DNA from: a virus
Virus record (IMG/VR): IMGVR_UViG_3300033149_002633
Coordinates: 1-64,000 of that record
DNA: 64,000 nt
Direction: 5' to 3' (one strand)
Shown here: positions 50,001-59,652 of the stretch, piece by piece
Numbering within the stretch: the stretch's first letter is position 1
Layout of the letters: each line of letters opens with the position of its first letter
Notes under the pieces: generated by a model
Told to the model about the DNA's origin: nothing
Databases searched by the model: none
The model's input: only the letters and a program-made list of their open reading frames with translations
Program-made: the position numbers and the translations under genes

Positions 50001-50666
50001 TAGAATATGGTTAAAATTAGGAAAAGTAGTAGATACTTGAACACCTAATCCTTCATTGGCATAATCTATATACAGATAATTTACTGCATTATCTGTTAGA
50101 GTTGCTGAACCACTTTCAAAGCTTTTTACATCATTACTATATATGTTGTTATAATGACCTTCAGTCCATGATATAGTCAATCCTCCAAGCGAACTTAATT
50201 CTCCTCCTTGAAGGAGCCAATTAGGTGTAACATGTTCAAACATGTCATGGACTGTATGAACTGTTGAACCATCACTATCATAATGATGTGCTATTAATTT
50301 TGCACCAAATCCATCTCCAATAGAATATAAATCAGCTCTTAAAGTAGCATCCGAAGAACCAGAACCCCATTCCTCAAAAGGTCTAGCTACACCACTAACT
50401 ATAGCATAAACATTATTTTCATTAGCAAAAATACCGAATTTTGTTCCAGTTAAAATAGTATCCTTAACATTTCCTAAAGTTCCAGAACCAAATCCAATGA
50501 CTACTTTGTTAGCATCGAATTCTATAAAACCACTACTACTATCCCATGTTTTTCCACTTAATACTCCAGATGAAGTAAGCTCGTAACCATCTATATCTAT
50601 AAATAAAGCTGAATAAGCTTCATTTGCTCCACTTGTAATATAGTCTGATGATATATAAAATGTCAT
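47001..50666 (-). CDS. Long tail fibre, main part (frameshifted)
   Basis: 1,221 residues as read, of which about 1,204 are fibre and the last 17 (IGILVLKVMIIVVHCS) look like out-of-frame sequence. Contains phage-fibre repeats HGDLAGLTDDDHPQYHTDGRAD and HGNLLGLNDDDHPQY, beta-helix spans and SGSTVFSGSVSFSGSTV. Full length with the -1 part would be about 1,438 residues. Follows the spike gene by a four-base overlap. No canonical slippery heptamer is visible at the junction. Confidence 0.82.
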   Translation of the reverse strand: MTFYISSDYITSGANEAYSALFIDIDGYELTSSGVLSGKTWDSSSGFIEFDANKVVIGFGSGTLGNVKDTILTGTKFGIFANENNVYAIVSGVARPFEEWGSGSSDATLRADLYSIGDGFGAKLIAHHYDSDGSTVHTVHDMFEHVTPNWLLQGGELSSLGGLTISWTEGHYNNIYSNDVKSFESGSATLTDNAVNYLYIDYANEGLGVQVSTTFPNFNHILLGRVSCVNGSIYRIHQENSVSFAFNDGFKALKDLFPEFVKKGLIVEPQGVTALAVKTDGGEYYENMNVKVTVPSIDSTVTLIRRWYHDASGNWVSDTSSTIDTVNYDTGTGLAALPVNKYVKSLFIVSPTEIHWIYPQEYFNNFADAVNGALPNIPDGLSILPKSIALITQEGDTELPPFPSDAWIDVRTTFSIEYTKPNIIDHGDLAGLTDDDHPQYHTDGRADTWLSGKTTDNIVEGTTNLYYTDERVDDRVSNLLVAGSNISLTYDDVANTLTIAVDEVGLNADTLDGYDSSYFAALSENETITGDWTFSGSTVFSGSVSFSGSTVGIDHNDLKNIGVNSHTDIDNHISDSSIHFTESSIDHGNLLGLNDDDHPQYAHLGQDETISGSWNFSNTLTISAQHLKLTHGSAYLSMDNTGDSGKGIKKITCNDGGGNWNFRGGCYYNSGYIYETTNNGATAIEQNFEGCNGEIYLKVAVSGTAGNTFSWDNFLVITPYAMYVNKLFRPYTDGGADLGTTSNRWNKLISKSILLSDALDITLQPDDSGYGASLGIYNATSGKTIRIGAGNTTYAHLTTDANSGFWFGNNVAVNGNITPYSDNIAGLGSSNKRWATIYSNDIINTNTITIGSPPTNGGIIAPLTDGLMIKGNDGSVGAYIYDDRQWLTGITSINRGSTSVSTGYGLEVGGDALFDNSVDIIEDLSVSGTIYEGGASLSSKYASISHTHALDDLSDVNISSLSDGQVLVYDSGTGNWINGDAGTGDISQGTNVTTGYIPKWESTGVLTDSIMMEESDAIVIKKTIATDGFVLVNTTTDADAYSPRLTLKGNAWYNSTNYTVLSWLRTRAQDAEDGGNGFGLEVYLENYGTSYIKKALEISAKNSRHYLTLYDGDSDNTKLIDIDKTGIDFFMESAQYGITYKPTGDTDTRYGLFFDSTNKVVALCNRTANGYVELRANDGTAGASGEDVILRASNDKVNIYRDELVIGILVLKVMIIVVHCS

Positions 50667-51538
50667 GCTGGTTCAACCTTCTCCTTTCTATTCGGACTAT
50701 TTAATGTTCCATTACTTATATTTATTTGTCCATTTTGGTGTTGTATAGAAGTAAATGTTAAAGTTGATGGTGTTGAAACTGGGATAGGAGAACCTATTGG
50801 TGACATAGTTATTTGTCCAGCAGTAATAGTCATTACACCATTTGTTATTTGATAAGTTCCTCCATTAATATCTACCGTATCTCCATCAGCAGCTACACTT
50901 TTTCCATTCTCACTATCAGTATTAAAGTAAATACCATTATTAGTATCAAAATAGACTTCATTATTAATATTAAAACGAATATCCTTACTTGTTTCTATTA
51001 TTACAGACCCATTTGCCATAGTAATAGATACCATATCTTCTCCATCTTTTCTTATAACTATTACCCCTTCATCTGGTAAGCTTGGTATCTCTGTAGCGTC
51101 TCTTTGGTCGAATTCATCATCAATATACTGTTTATTTGTTTGTAAAGTCCAATCTTTATATTCTTCTCCACTAACAATACTTATCCTATCCCCAGATATA
51201 GTAACATTACCAGTAGTACTTCCACTGGTAGGAGACTCTGGTCTAGCTCCTAAATGTATCATAGCACCTTCTGGATTTACAGCTAGAAATTCTCCATCTA
51301 AAGGGTCTATAGAATTAGGTATTGAACCAATAATATAACTTAATGTATCACTAATAGCTATTATTACCCTATCATTAACTCTATAGCTAGGAACAAGACC
51401 AGTTCCATAATCTTTACTTGTCATATAAGACAATGGAGTACAAATATATTTATCATTCTCTTCTCCAACGAAGCCTAAATCAACTTCATATAAATTCCTA
51501 CCAACAATTTTAGTGATAACTCCCATTTCTGTCCTCAT
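50663..51538 (-). CDS. Baseplate spike, gpV/gp45-like
   Basis: 291 residues. The N-terminus (VITKIVGRNLYEVDLG, GLVPSYRVNDRVIIAISDTLSYIIGSIP) is the OB-like domain of gpV-type spikes. Residues ~180-270 are a repetitive beta-helix (VYFDTNNGIYFNTDSENGKS, YQITNGVMTITAGQITMSP) ending in a tip. This punctures the cell envelope. The first ATG (51538) overlaps the previous stop; ATG 51526 with GAGG upstream is an equal choice. Confidence 0.8.
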   Translation of the reverse strand: MRTEMGVITKIVGRNLYEVDLGFVGEENDKYICTPLSYMTSKDYGTGLVPSYRVNDRVIIAISDTLSYIIGSIPNSIDPLDGEFLAVNPEGAMIHLGARPESPTSGSTTGNVTISGDRISIVSGEEYKDWTLQTNKQYIDDEFDQRDATEIPSLPDEGVIVIRKDGEDMVSITMANGSVIIETSKDIRFNINNEVYFDTNNGIYFNTDSENGKSVAADGDTVDINGGTYQITNGVMTITAGQITMSPIGSPIPVSTPSTLTFTSIQHQNGQINISNGTLNSPNRKEKVEPA

Positions 51539-54500
51539 TATCCTAATAACCTCCTTGTAGAGATAGAAGCATGTTCCGATAAACCAGCACGTTGTAAGAA
51601 AGTAGATAATTCTCTTGTAACAACATTATCTTCATCAAAAGGTATATTACTGAGTAAAGGATTATCTGTAATATAAATTTTTGACATGAAACCACTTGTT
51701 ATACCAAAATTACCAGCATAAATGATATGTCTATAAACGAACCAACGAGGTATATCTTCCTTTGGTATCTTAAGACTTTTTAAATCTGATATATTTATTC
51801 CATCTTCAAAGAATATTTTTCCTTCCCCATTCTCTATAAAATCTCTATTAACTTTTATTACTCCTCCAGAAATCCAATCAGCTAATCTTCCTTTACTTGT
51901 AATGGTATTACCTATTAATTGTGAGATTTTAGTCTTGTACTCTATTCCACCATCTGGTCTGGCATATCTAAGCTTTCTGCTCAAATGTTCTATTGCTCTA
52001 CCTCTGCTTTCTTCAAATAATATTATTTCATCTCCTACTTGTATATCAATTGCAGAAGGCATATAAATAGAACCATTTCTTCCTTCCATTGCAATAAGGT
52101 CATTAATCATTATACCTATTGTCTCTATACCTAACCTTATTATATCTAATACTATCTGAATAGCATTTCGTTTAAGCACTGCAATACTGTTTATAAAACT
52201 ACCTCTCTTTAAATCGTCTCCATATTTAGTAATGATTTGAGTATATTTATTTTTATCTTCTTCTAATATTCTTGTTATTCTTGCATTTCTTTCTTCTATA
52301 GATACTGATAATGCTGTAATGGGATTTGTTTTTTTCGTAGCTTCTAAAAACAATCTAAAAATTTTCTTTCTGTGTGACAAAGAATTTCTTAGTGCATCTT
52401 CTCTAAAAGGATTGATGAACATGAAATAGTCTCTTGTAATTCCTCTTTCCTCGTAAAATTTAGCAGATGTAAGCTCAAAAAAGTTTTTACATATATTATC
52501 TAAACAATCAAAAAAGCTTTTTGCATATATTGAAAAATCATGTAAAGTCATAGGTATAGTAGGTATAGTAAATCTAATTGGTGAATTTGGTAATTTAAAA
52601 GATATCCAATTATCCTTATCATTGTTATTCCAACATATATGAAAACCCTCATTAAAGTTAAATAGAATTTGAATATCTTTAAACGAACCACCAGCTTCTC
52701 TAACCTTATATTTTAATTGTTCAAACATATTTACTTTGCCACTATCTTCTTCCTCTTTAGTGGTTATATTAGTAATTGCATTGTATAAATCATTTACTTG
52801 TAATTTTAAGTTCTCTACCTCATTTGAATATATAATATTCCCATTTTTGTAAGTAATCAAGTCTTTCTTTGAGCTAATACTGGTTACTTTTCCTCTTAAT
52901 TGACCATCAGAATGATGAGCTCTAACAGAAGGGTTTTTTAGAATACATGAAACATTTAAAGGATTAATATAATCATCATATAATTCACATGAACTTACAT
53001 TTCCTCTTCTATTTATTTCATAAATATCTAATTCTGCTATCTCATCAAGATAAATTTCATGGGTATATCCAGAATTCTTTATTTTTCCAGAGTACCAATC
53101 TTTTCCAGAATATGTAAATAATAAAGTTAAGACTATACCTTTATCTTTTATAAACACATTAGAACTTACCCAAACATTTTTCCTAATATTCCCCATAACT
53201 TTCTGAGTATTATTAAATAATCTACTTATCCATGAAATTATGAAATCTATTAAAGATGGAGTATTCCTACTTGCAAATAAACGAGGTTGAGTAAATAAGT
53301 CAATAGCATCTGGATTAAACCTTTCGCTTGTAAAAGATGTGAATTTACTAATAGGTTGAGTAAGAGCTTCAGCTAAAGCATAATTAGAAGGATAATCATC
53401 TTGATTTAAATCTAATTGTATTTGTAATGAACCGTTATTATCATCTGATGCTGGAATTTTCTTAAACTTAATTCTGGATTTTGAAATACTTACACTATCA
53501 ATATATTTTCTTATGTTATAATCAAAAGATATTAATAGATAATTATATGGTCTCCCATAATCTTTTTCTATATTTATACTATTCTCATAGACTGTTTGTG
53601 ATAATACTCTAAAGAAATCTTCTGGAATAACAAAATAATTATTAGTCTCTTCTTCAATAGCCAGTCCTAAATCTATACATTTATAGAATGCTTTTTTACA
53701 TGTTTCCCAGAAGAAATTCTTGTTATATTCATTTACATCATATTTAGTCCCTTCTTCATCGTCTTCAAACCCATAATCAATCTTTAAATGTTGAAACATT
53801 CTAGCTGGGTCCATCCCACTCATTCTTAGTTGTGCTGTCCTAGCTAAATGATAGTTTTTAACAGTTATAAAACCAGCAAAATGAGGTACTTCTTTATAAT
53901 TAGGATTAATAACTCTATCTCTTATATAATATTTACCAGCAAAACATAATTCATCAATTAAATTACCATATTTTAAGAGATTTGACCCAACAGATACTTT
54001 TATTTTATCATCATAATAATCAACCATATCAACTTGAAACCTTTTTTGACTATAAAATTTTGCTAAATTAAATAATGGAATAGGAACTGAAGTAGGTGCA
54101 ATAGCTTGTGATGTTAAAGATTTAGGAATTTTAACTACCCAAAGATACATAATATCATTTGTCTTAATAAGACGATATAACAATCTTTGGTAATCTGAAA
54201 AGCTTATTTCTATTTTTGTTCCAAATCGTGATGATTTATCGATTTGAAGACCAAGTAAAGTATTATCAGAACCATATCCACTGGAACCTAAAACAAAGTT
54301 ACCTACAGTCTTAGTTAATTTTCCAACTTTCTTTAAAGTTGTTCCTATATTACTCTTTATCGTACCCATTAGGTTCATATCTTCTAAAGCTTTCTGTTCT
54401 GATTTACTTAAAACACTATAATCTATTTCATATTTATAATAAGGTTTAATATCTATAAACTTCTTATACCTCCCCTCATGATATCGCCATATTTCACATG

Positions 54501-54567
54501 CTACAGCTACTATTTCATCATCTGTTGAAAATACAATATCTTTATAGAGACTTAAATCTTTACTCAT
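51538..54567 (-). CDS. Tail/baseplate hub protein, likely gpD/gp27 role
   Basis: 1,009 residues, long for a hub. GGTGATTAT precedes ATG 54567. The position between the tape measure side and the gpV spike is where hub proteins lie. Several beta regions (RFQVDMVDYYDDKIKVSVGS, GVPHFAGFITVK) fit hub domains; a hydrophobic, helical middle and a long C-terminal part are unusual. No enzyme motif seen. The hub assignment is by position. Confidence 0.5.
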   Translation of the reverse strand: MSKDLSLYKDIVFSTDDEIVAVACEIWRYHEGRYKKFIDIKPYYKYEIDYSVLSKSEQKALEDMNLMGTIKSNIGTTLKKVGKLTKTVGNFVLGSSGYGSDNTLLGLQIDKSSRFGTKIEISFSDYQRLLYRLIKTNDIMYLWVVKIPKSLTSQAIAPTSVPIPLFNLAKFYSQKRFQVDMVDYYDDKIKVSVGSNLLKYGNLIDELCFAGKYYIRDRVINPNYKEVPHFAGFITVKNYHLARTAQLRMSGMDPARMFQHLKIDYGFEDDEEGTKYDVNEYNKNFFWETCKKAFYKCIDLGLAIEEETNNYFVIPEDFFRVLSQTVYENSINIEKDYGRPYNYLLISFDYNIRKYIDSVSISKSRIKFKKIPASDDNNGSLQIQLDLNQDDYPSNYALAEALTQPISKFTSFTSERFNPDAIDLFTQPRLFASRNTPSLIDFIISWISRLFNNTQKVMGNIRKNVWVSSNVFIKDKGIVLTLLFTYSGKDWYSGKIKNSGYTHEIYLDEIAELDIYEINRRGNVSSCELYDDYINPLNVSCILKNPSVRAHHSDGQLRGKVTSISSKKDLITYKNGNIIYSNEVENLKLQVNDLYNAITNITTKEEEDSGKVNMFEQLKYKVREAGGSFKDIQILFNFNEGFHICWNNNDKDNWISFKLPNSPIRFTIPTIPMTLHDFSIYAKSFFDCLDNICKNFFELTSAKFYEERGITRDYFMFINPFREDALRNSLSHRKKIFRLFLEATKKTNPITALSVSIEERNARITRILEEDKNKYTQIITKYGDDLKRGSFINSIAVLKRNAIQIVLDIIRLGIETIGIMINDLIAMEGRNGSIYMPSAIDIQVGDEIILFEESRGRAIEHLSRKLRYARPDGGIEYKTKISQLIGNTITSKGRLADWISGGVIKVNRDFIENGEGKIFFEDGINISDLKSLKIPKEDIPRWFVYRHIIYAGNFGITSGFMSKIYITDNPLLSNIPFDEDNVVTRELSTFLQRAGLSEHASISTRRLLG

Positions 54568-54576
54568 ATAATCACC

Positions 54577-55113
54577 TTACCAAAGACCAACCTTTACTGG
54601 GAACTTAACCATTATTGGCAATCTTCTAATCTCATACAAATCTATAATATATGATACTCTCATCCTTTTATCTCCATGTAATTCCCATTCCATTCTATCT
54701 ATAGTAACAAATGATATGTCATAATCGGCTCTCATAAGAATAGGTAAATCATAAGTATAAAGATATTCCATGATGTATTTAACAGTCCGAGGGTCAAATA
54801 ATGAATCAGCTTTTAGGTTACCTAATCCCTTAAAATATTTATTCCACTTCCTAAAATAATTTTCGAAGTTTAAATCTCCCTTAATTTTGAAATGTGTAGA
54901 TTTAGTTCCAAACTTCTGTCTGATAGAACCTATCCTACCAATTGGATTTACCTCATTTACTCTTTTCTCATATATTCCACTCCAAAACTGTGCTTGTGGG
55001 TCAATTATGAAATATGGAGGTGCCCATAAAATCACTCTTCTTGTATTCTTAGTAGGGAATATTTCCCTATTCATACCTATGAAATCTTTCCTTATTGTAC
55101 TTTCTGATGACAT
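54577..55113 (-). CDS. Tail protein between tape measure and hub (178 aa)
   Basis: GGAGGTAG lies before ATG 55113. Beta-rich with basic patches (RRVILWAPPYFIID, FKIKGDLNFENYFRKWNKY). The position and size match gpU/XkdP-like connector proteins. Assignment from context only. Confidence 0.5.
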   Translation of the reverse strand: MSSESTIRKDFIGMNREIFPTKNTRRVILWAPPYFIIDPQAQFWSGIYEKRVNEVNPIGRIGSIRQKFGTKSTHFKIKGDLNFENYFRKWNKYFKGLGNLKADSLFDPRTVKYIMEYLYTYDLPILMRADYDISFVTIDRMEWELHGDKRMRVSYIIDLYEIRRLPIMVKFPVKVGLW

Positions 55114-56580
55114 TTAACTACCTCCTACTGGAAGCCTTAATGATTTTAAGATATCCAATATTCTCTCAACAACTTCTGGGTTTGACACTCTACTTAACTC
55201 TCCAATCAATTTCTCTGTTAATATTGCTTGGTTTTTCTGGAACTCTTGAATTGATGTAAGATTAGACATAATTTCAATTTTCTCTTCTTCTGTAAATCCC
55301 CAATTTGTTTGTGTTAATCTCTCTATAAGTCTATCAAACTTTTCTCTTTCTTCCTTCGATAAAATAGACATAGCTCCACGATATAATTTTTCACTTTCTA
55401 TTCCTTCTCTGGCAGAAATTGGAACATAACCAAGTTTAGCAACATGTTTTTCTCCAGCTTGAAGTACCATATAGCTTTTTTCTTCACCCCTCATCCATCT
55501 TATAGTTAGACTTTCCATAAACTTGTCAAATGCTCTTTTAAGTTCATCATCTTTAATTTGTCCTTTAACTACTTCTTCCAATTGATTTTTTATAGCAGAT
55601 AAAACTATATTCTTAGCTTCAGATGATTCATAAATACCTTCTTGTCCTCCAACAAAAGATTCTGCTAAAAGAGCTAGGACTTTGTCACTATAATATTTAG
55701 AGAAGATTTCAGTAAATTGTCTAATAGCATCTTTACCTTTTACCCCTCTCATTTCTTCAGTCATACGCTCATATTCTCCTCGGGGTAATAATCCTAAATA
55801 CTCGATTTTTTGTCCTTCATCTCTAATAAAACTTGATACTCGTTTAGTGAGTATAGAAGCTAAAGAAAATAAAATATGGTCTGTATATATATCTAAAAAT
55901 TTAATTCTACCTTTTCCTCCCATAGTAAATTCTTTTTGAGCATGTTTGAATATTTCTTCTATCAATTCATATACCATATTTTGTAACTTTGCTTCTCCTT
56001 TAGAAATAAATTTACTAAGAAATTCTTGGCTTAAGACTGATAACTCTAATTCTTTTCCTCTTTTCCTTGGACCAAATTCAGATAGAATGTTGGATAGTTT
56101 TCCAAAATGAGCTAATAAAATATCCATAGCCTTTTGAACTTTCTTGAATTCTGAAGTCTCTCCTTCTTCTATTGCTTTAATTAATCTAACTCTGGCAACT
56201 TCAATTATTTCATCTATCTTTTTTCTTCCTCCTTCTAACATTTCATCTAAAATTTCATCATCAAATTTCTCAAGGTTTTTCTCCACTTCTTCTATCTTAG
56301 AAAATATGGTTTGAATTCCAGCATGACCAGAAACTGGTTTAATATAAGGTAACATACTCCTTATTAACATTTTAGTAGTTAAAATCATTCTTTTTATATC
56401 TTCAAAGTATCCTACTGTATCTTTTCCAGCCTTAACTTCTATAGGTTCTCCAGCAAAAGCCTCTTGAATAGCTTTTCTTATATCATCTCCTAATCTATCA
56501 AAATCTTTAAACATATCTTTTATTTGTTTAAGATTAGTTATCTCTGTTTCTGCTTTCAATTTTATAGTTATATCAGCCAT
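55114..56580 (-). CDS. Tape measure protein
   Basis: 488 residues, almost wholly helical. The opening (ADITIKLKAETEITNLKQIKDMFKDFDRLGDDIRKAIQEAF) is typical of tape measure starts, and the gene lies right after the frameshifted chaperone as in nearly all long-tailed phages. No transmembrane segment is evident. The short length suggests a tail of modest length, if about 1.5 angstrom per residue applies. Confidence 0.72.
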   Translation of the reverse strand: MADITIKLKAETEITNLKQIKDMFKDFDRLGDDIRKAIQEAFAGEPIEVKAGKDTVGYFEDIKRMILTTKMLIRSMLPYIKPVSGHAGIQTIFSKIEEVEKNLEKFDDEILDEMLEGGRKKIDEIIEVARVRLIKAIEEGETSEFKKVQKAMDILLAHFGKLSNILSEFGPRKRGKELELSVLSQEFLSKFISKGEAKLQNMVYELIEEIFKHAQKEFTMGGKGRIKFLDIYTDHILFSLASILTKRVSSFIRDEGQKIEYLGLLPRGEYERMTEEMRGVKGKDAIRQFTEIFSKYYSDKVLALLAESFVGGQEGIYESSEAKNIVLSAIKNQLEEVVKGQIKDDELKRAFDKFMESLTIRWMRGEEKSYMVLQAGEKHVAKLGYVPISAREGIESEKLYRGAMSILSKEEREKFDRLIERLTQTNWGFTEEEKIEIMSNLTSIQEFQKNQAILTEKLIGELSRVSNPEVVERILDILKSLRLPVGGS

Positions 56581-56595
56581 CTTAAACCCTTAAAT

Positions 56596-57134
56596 TCATG
56601 CTTCATATAATGATATACATTCAATTATAAAAAGCATTTCTGTGATATTCATATCCAATATCTGTTTAGGAGATAAACCAGTCATTTTACACAGAGTATA
56701 AATTCTCTTACCTATTTCACTACGAGCTAATCGTCTAATTTCTCCCGCCCCACTTTGTGAAAAAAAGACAATTGCTCTATTGTTTTAGTTAAAACCTCCA
56801 TCATTCCTAAAGGCATCATATCAATTTCAGCATATGATATTGGTCTTCCATCTTCCGTAGTTACTAATCTACTTATTATATGTCTATCTCTTTCCATTTT
56901 TGTTTTGAATATTTCAGTCTCCATTTCAATTTTTACAGTCATAGGCTTAACTATAAAAGTTATCTCTTCATCTATATCATCATATCTTATAGTAACTTTC
57001 TCTTTCCTTTCTTCAGTTATAGATTTTAGTATTTCTCTAAATGCTTCTCCTTCTCTTTGACTTATAGCTAAAGTCTTTCTTAAATCTCCTAATGTAAGTT
57101 TAACATCTTTCTGATTTTCTGTTTCCTTACTCAT
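56596..57134 (-). CDS. Tail assembly chaperone, frameshift form (gpGT-like)
   Basis: At T_TTT_TTT (minus strand 56766-56760; codons TCT TTT TTT CAC) a -1 slip adds 54 residues, starting SQSGAGEIRRLARSE and ending with CKMTGLSPKQILDMN, MLFIIECISLYEA, then TGA at 56596. The product is about 179 residues. The extension has no start of its own, which rules out an independent gene. This is the conserved G/GT arrangement that sets the ratio of the two chaperones. Confidence 0.8.
56727..57134 (-). CDS. Tail assembly chaperone, short form (gpG-like)
   Basis: 135 residues from ATG 57134 (GGTGATGTT before it; an ATG at 57146 is possible). Helical and charged, ending FFHKVGREKLDD. Position before the tape measure and the slippery run TTTTTTT at codons 124-125 identify it as the gpG-type chaperone that coats the tape measure during assembly. 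Confidence 0.8.
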   Translation of the reverse strand: MSKETENQKDVKLTLGDLRKTLAISQREGEAFREILKSITEERKEKVTIRYDDIDEEITFIVKPMTVKIEMETEIFKTKMERDRHIISRLVTTEDGRPISYAEIDMMPLGMMEVLTKTIEQLSFFHKVGREKLDD

Positions 57135-57169
57135 AACATCACCCATTTAAACCATTTGAAGCTTTCAAT

Positions 57170-57661
57170 TTATAAACTTACCTTTTCTACTCTCGAAGCA
57201 ATGAATGATATTTTTTCACGAGCAAATTCCCCTTCATCTATTCCTCCATCAACATCAGTAATAATTATACGACTAAATTCATAACCTTCATTCAAACTAA
57301 TAGCATAAAAAACTAAATTAACAGATGAATAAGGAAAAGTAATAGAAGGAAATCTTGGATGTTTAATTTCACCTAATATTAACATAGCTCCTAAATCTAT
57401 TAAATCTTGTCTAACATCTCTATGTTTCTTAAGCACTAACTTTTCTAATTCTCCTTCAGCTACAAATTTATCTCTAAAAATTTCGGAGGGAAACATATCA
57501 TCTCCTATAGCATAATAAGGTTCAGCAGTCCATCTATATCTCCATCTAATACGTTGAGCATCTCCTATAGGGAAATATTCAAGTCCTTCTTTATCTTCAC
57601 ATCTCAAAGCTATATAAACTTCATCAGAGTGGAGATAATTATATGGTTTATGATAACTCAT
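57170..57661 (-). CDS. Tail protein, possible second tube-like protein
   Basis: 163 residues from ATG 57661, likely leaderless. Beta-rich (EYFPIGDAQRIRWRYRWTAEPYYAIGDD; ITFPYSSVNLVFYAISL) and ends with strands, similar in size to T4 gp19. Lies between the tube candidate and the chaperone. Could be a tube paralogue or tube cap. Confidence 0.5.
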   Translation of the reverse strand: MSYHKPYNYLHSDEVYIALRCEDKEGLEYFPIGDAQRIRWRYRWTAEPYYAIGDDMFPSEIFRDKFVAEGELEKLVLKKHRDVRQDLIDLGAMLILGEIKHPRFPSITFPYSSVNLVFYAISLNEGYEFSRIIITDVDGGIDEGEFAREKISFIASRVEKVSL

Positions 57662-57701
57662 CAATATAAAAAAGAGAATAAAAATTAAAAAGTTTTCTTA
57701 A

Positions 57702-58292
57702 CTATGTCCCAGTATATGTTTCATTATTAACTATGTCAGAACTCATAAGACTATAATCATATTCTCCTTCAAGCTCCATAATAGTGAATTCTCCTTCTCT
57801 GACTTCTTTAACTCGTCTGGTAAATTTCACGTTATAAAGTTCATCCATATAGCCAGTTCTAACATTACGGATTTGAATTTTGAAAGAATAAGGTACAAAA
57901 TATTTAGTATCAGAAAGAATAAAAGGTATAGTATCGTCACCACTAAATAAACCGTCTATTATAAGGGAGCTATTTTCTGGCGTAATCTCTTCTCCAGAAG
58001 AAACAAAAGCACCAAGAGCATATTGTATAATACCCATATTGATAGCAGTAGGTTTAAGAGTACATCTAAGTATTCCTCTAAATCTTGTAGTTCTACTATC
58101 TATACGAAATTTTGAACCTATACCTCTAGCTTCTTTTAATTCTTCACTATCTTCATATCTTATAGTTTCCATTCTTCCTATATTGAATTCTACTGTTGAA
58201 CCCGCAATCTTAGCATCTGGAACAATAAATTTGAGGATGATATCATCCCCAAATTCTGTGCTGAATTTTTTAACACTTGCATCATAACTCAT
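57702..58292 (-). CDS. Tail tube protein
   Basis: 196 residues, beta-rich (DIILKFIVPDAKIAGSTVEFNIG; FRGILRCTLKPTAINMG; FTIMELEGEYDYSLM). AGGTGAAGAA precedes ATG 58292. It directly follows the sheath gene, the standard place of the tube, and the size fits. No sequence signature beyond that. Confidence 0.65.
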   Translation of the reverse strand: MSYDASVKKFSTEFGDDIILKFIVPDAKIAGSTVEFNIGRMETIRYEDSEELKEARGIGSKFRIDSRTTRFRGILRCTLKPTAINMGIIQYALGAFVSSGEEITPENSSLIIDGLFSGDDTIPFILSDTKYFVPYSFKIQIRNVRTGYMDELYNVKFTRRVKEVREGEFTIMELEGEYDYSLMSSDIVNNETYTGT

Positions 58293-58303
58293 TTTTCTTC
58301 ACC

Positions 58304-59614
58304 TCATAATGATAATGTAGCAGTTAAATCTATTACAACTTTCAAAGTCTCGAACACTGGAACAAAGACTATTTTACATCTCATAATGTTATTAACCTCA
58401 TCTTCAGCAGAAGCATAGACTTTAGTACCAAAATTCTTTATCATTCCTTCGTTCTTACGTTGTGTTAATTTATCTCTAATAGCACTATTAGCTGAAGCTC
58501 TTGAAGAAACAGTATTAGCTTTAAATAAGTATCGTCTCATAATACTACGAGCATCTTTAGCAAGAGTATCCATGATTTGTCTTGTAGTTATCAAAGTTGG
58601 CATTTCATTTCCATTAGCATCTTCTGGTTTATCAGTAACAGTAAATAACCAACCTCTATCGAATGACCAGCTTTCAGCTCCACCAGAAACCCATCTACGT
58701 GGAAACAGAACATGGTCATTCCACATACTTTTTAACTTAACATTATTTAATGCAGCTTTATTCTTGTTACCTTGATAAGATGGAGTCCAATCAGAGATAT
58801 AGCTTAATGGCACATGAGCATCTTGACTTGATAATTTCCCAGCTATATAAGCTGCTAAGAAATTACCTCCAATCTCATGAGTACCAGATGACCATAATTC
58901 TCCAGACCATAAATGACTGTCAGTAATATCTCCAGTAGCATAAGTAAATTTCCAAGTAGTATTAGCTACAACACAAATAACTCTACCATTATCATCTTTT
59001 AAATTAGAAGCTATGCTGGGTAATGAATAAGACATATCTGAACCAGAGAAAGCTCTATTCCAAGATACACCAGTAACATAAACCCTTTCCTTTCCTTCTT
59101 CTCGACTTGATGCTGTTAATACTTCTGATTTAACTGTAGCGATAGGTTCATAACCAGCAAGAACAACGTAATAGACATCATCAAAAGCTCTTAAAGCTTG
59201 AAGTGCTTCAGTTAATCCATCTGGAGTAGTAGTAGGTCCAGCTCCGCTACCAGATAAAACACAACCATAAACCCTTTTAGCTCCACCAGCAAATGCTAAT
59301 TCTACTGCTCTCATAAAATTAGTTGAAGGGTCAAAAGGTGCTTCGCCTAAAGCTCCACTACCAAAAGTGCCTACACTCCAGTCATCTCCAGTAGCAAGTC
59401 CCATCTTATTTTTAAAGTCAAGGATATTTTCATAAACAAATACAGTACCTACTTGTCCATTAGCAAATTTGTCATTATCTTGAAGGTTATAATCAGCAGA
59501 CCCAGATAACATATGACCAATGATAGCGACATATCTTCCAGTATCTACTGCAGAAGGCGATATACCTTCCGAACTTTGTTCTACATATACACCAGCAAGA
59601 GTATAATTGCTCAT
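58304..59614 (-). CDS. Contractile tail sheath protein
   Basis: 436 residues. Start LAGVYVEQSSEGISPS and the C-terminal half with IADx-like pattern, VFPRRWVSGGAESWSFDRGW, then TTRQIMDTLAKDARSIMRRYLF and a final set of strands (KIVFVPVFETLKVVIDL) match phage sheath proteins; the C-terminal domain forms the hand-shake mesh. It shows that the virus is a myovirus. Probably leaderless from TATA 59635-59642. Confidence 0.88.
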   Translation of the reverse strand: MSNYTLAGVYVEQSSEGISPSAVDTGRYVAIIGHMLSGSADYNLQDNDKFANGQVGTVFVYENILDFKNKMGLATGDDWSVGTFGSGALGEAPFDPSTNFMRAVELAFAGGAKRVYGCVLSGSGAGPTTTPDGLTEALQALRAFDDVYYVVLAGYEPIATVKSEVLTASSREEGKERVYVTGVSWNRAFSGSDMSYSLPSIASNLKDDNGRVICVVANTTWKFTYATGDITDSHLWSGELWSSGTHEIGGNFLAAYIAGKLSSQDAHVPLSYISDWTPSYQGNKNKAALNNVKLKSMWNDHVLFPRRWVSGGAESWSFDRGWLFTVTDKPEDANGNEMPTLITTRQIMDTLAKDARSIMRRYLFKANTVSSRASANSAIRDKLTQRKNEGMIKNFGTKVYASAEDEVNNIMRCKIVFVPVFETLKVVIDLTATLSL

Positions 59615-59634
59615 AAGTTAAACTTCATTTGATG

Positions 59635-59642
59635 AATATAAA
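59635..59642 (-). promoter_or_regulatory. Promoter for sheath gene
   Basis: Minus strand reads AAGCTTTTATATTC, a TTTATAT box about 24 bases before ATG 59614. No TTCGAA upstream, so late genes may use a different BRE. Confidence 0.5.
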
Positions 59643-59652
59643 AGCTTTATCC

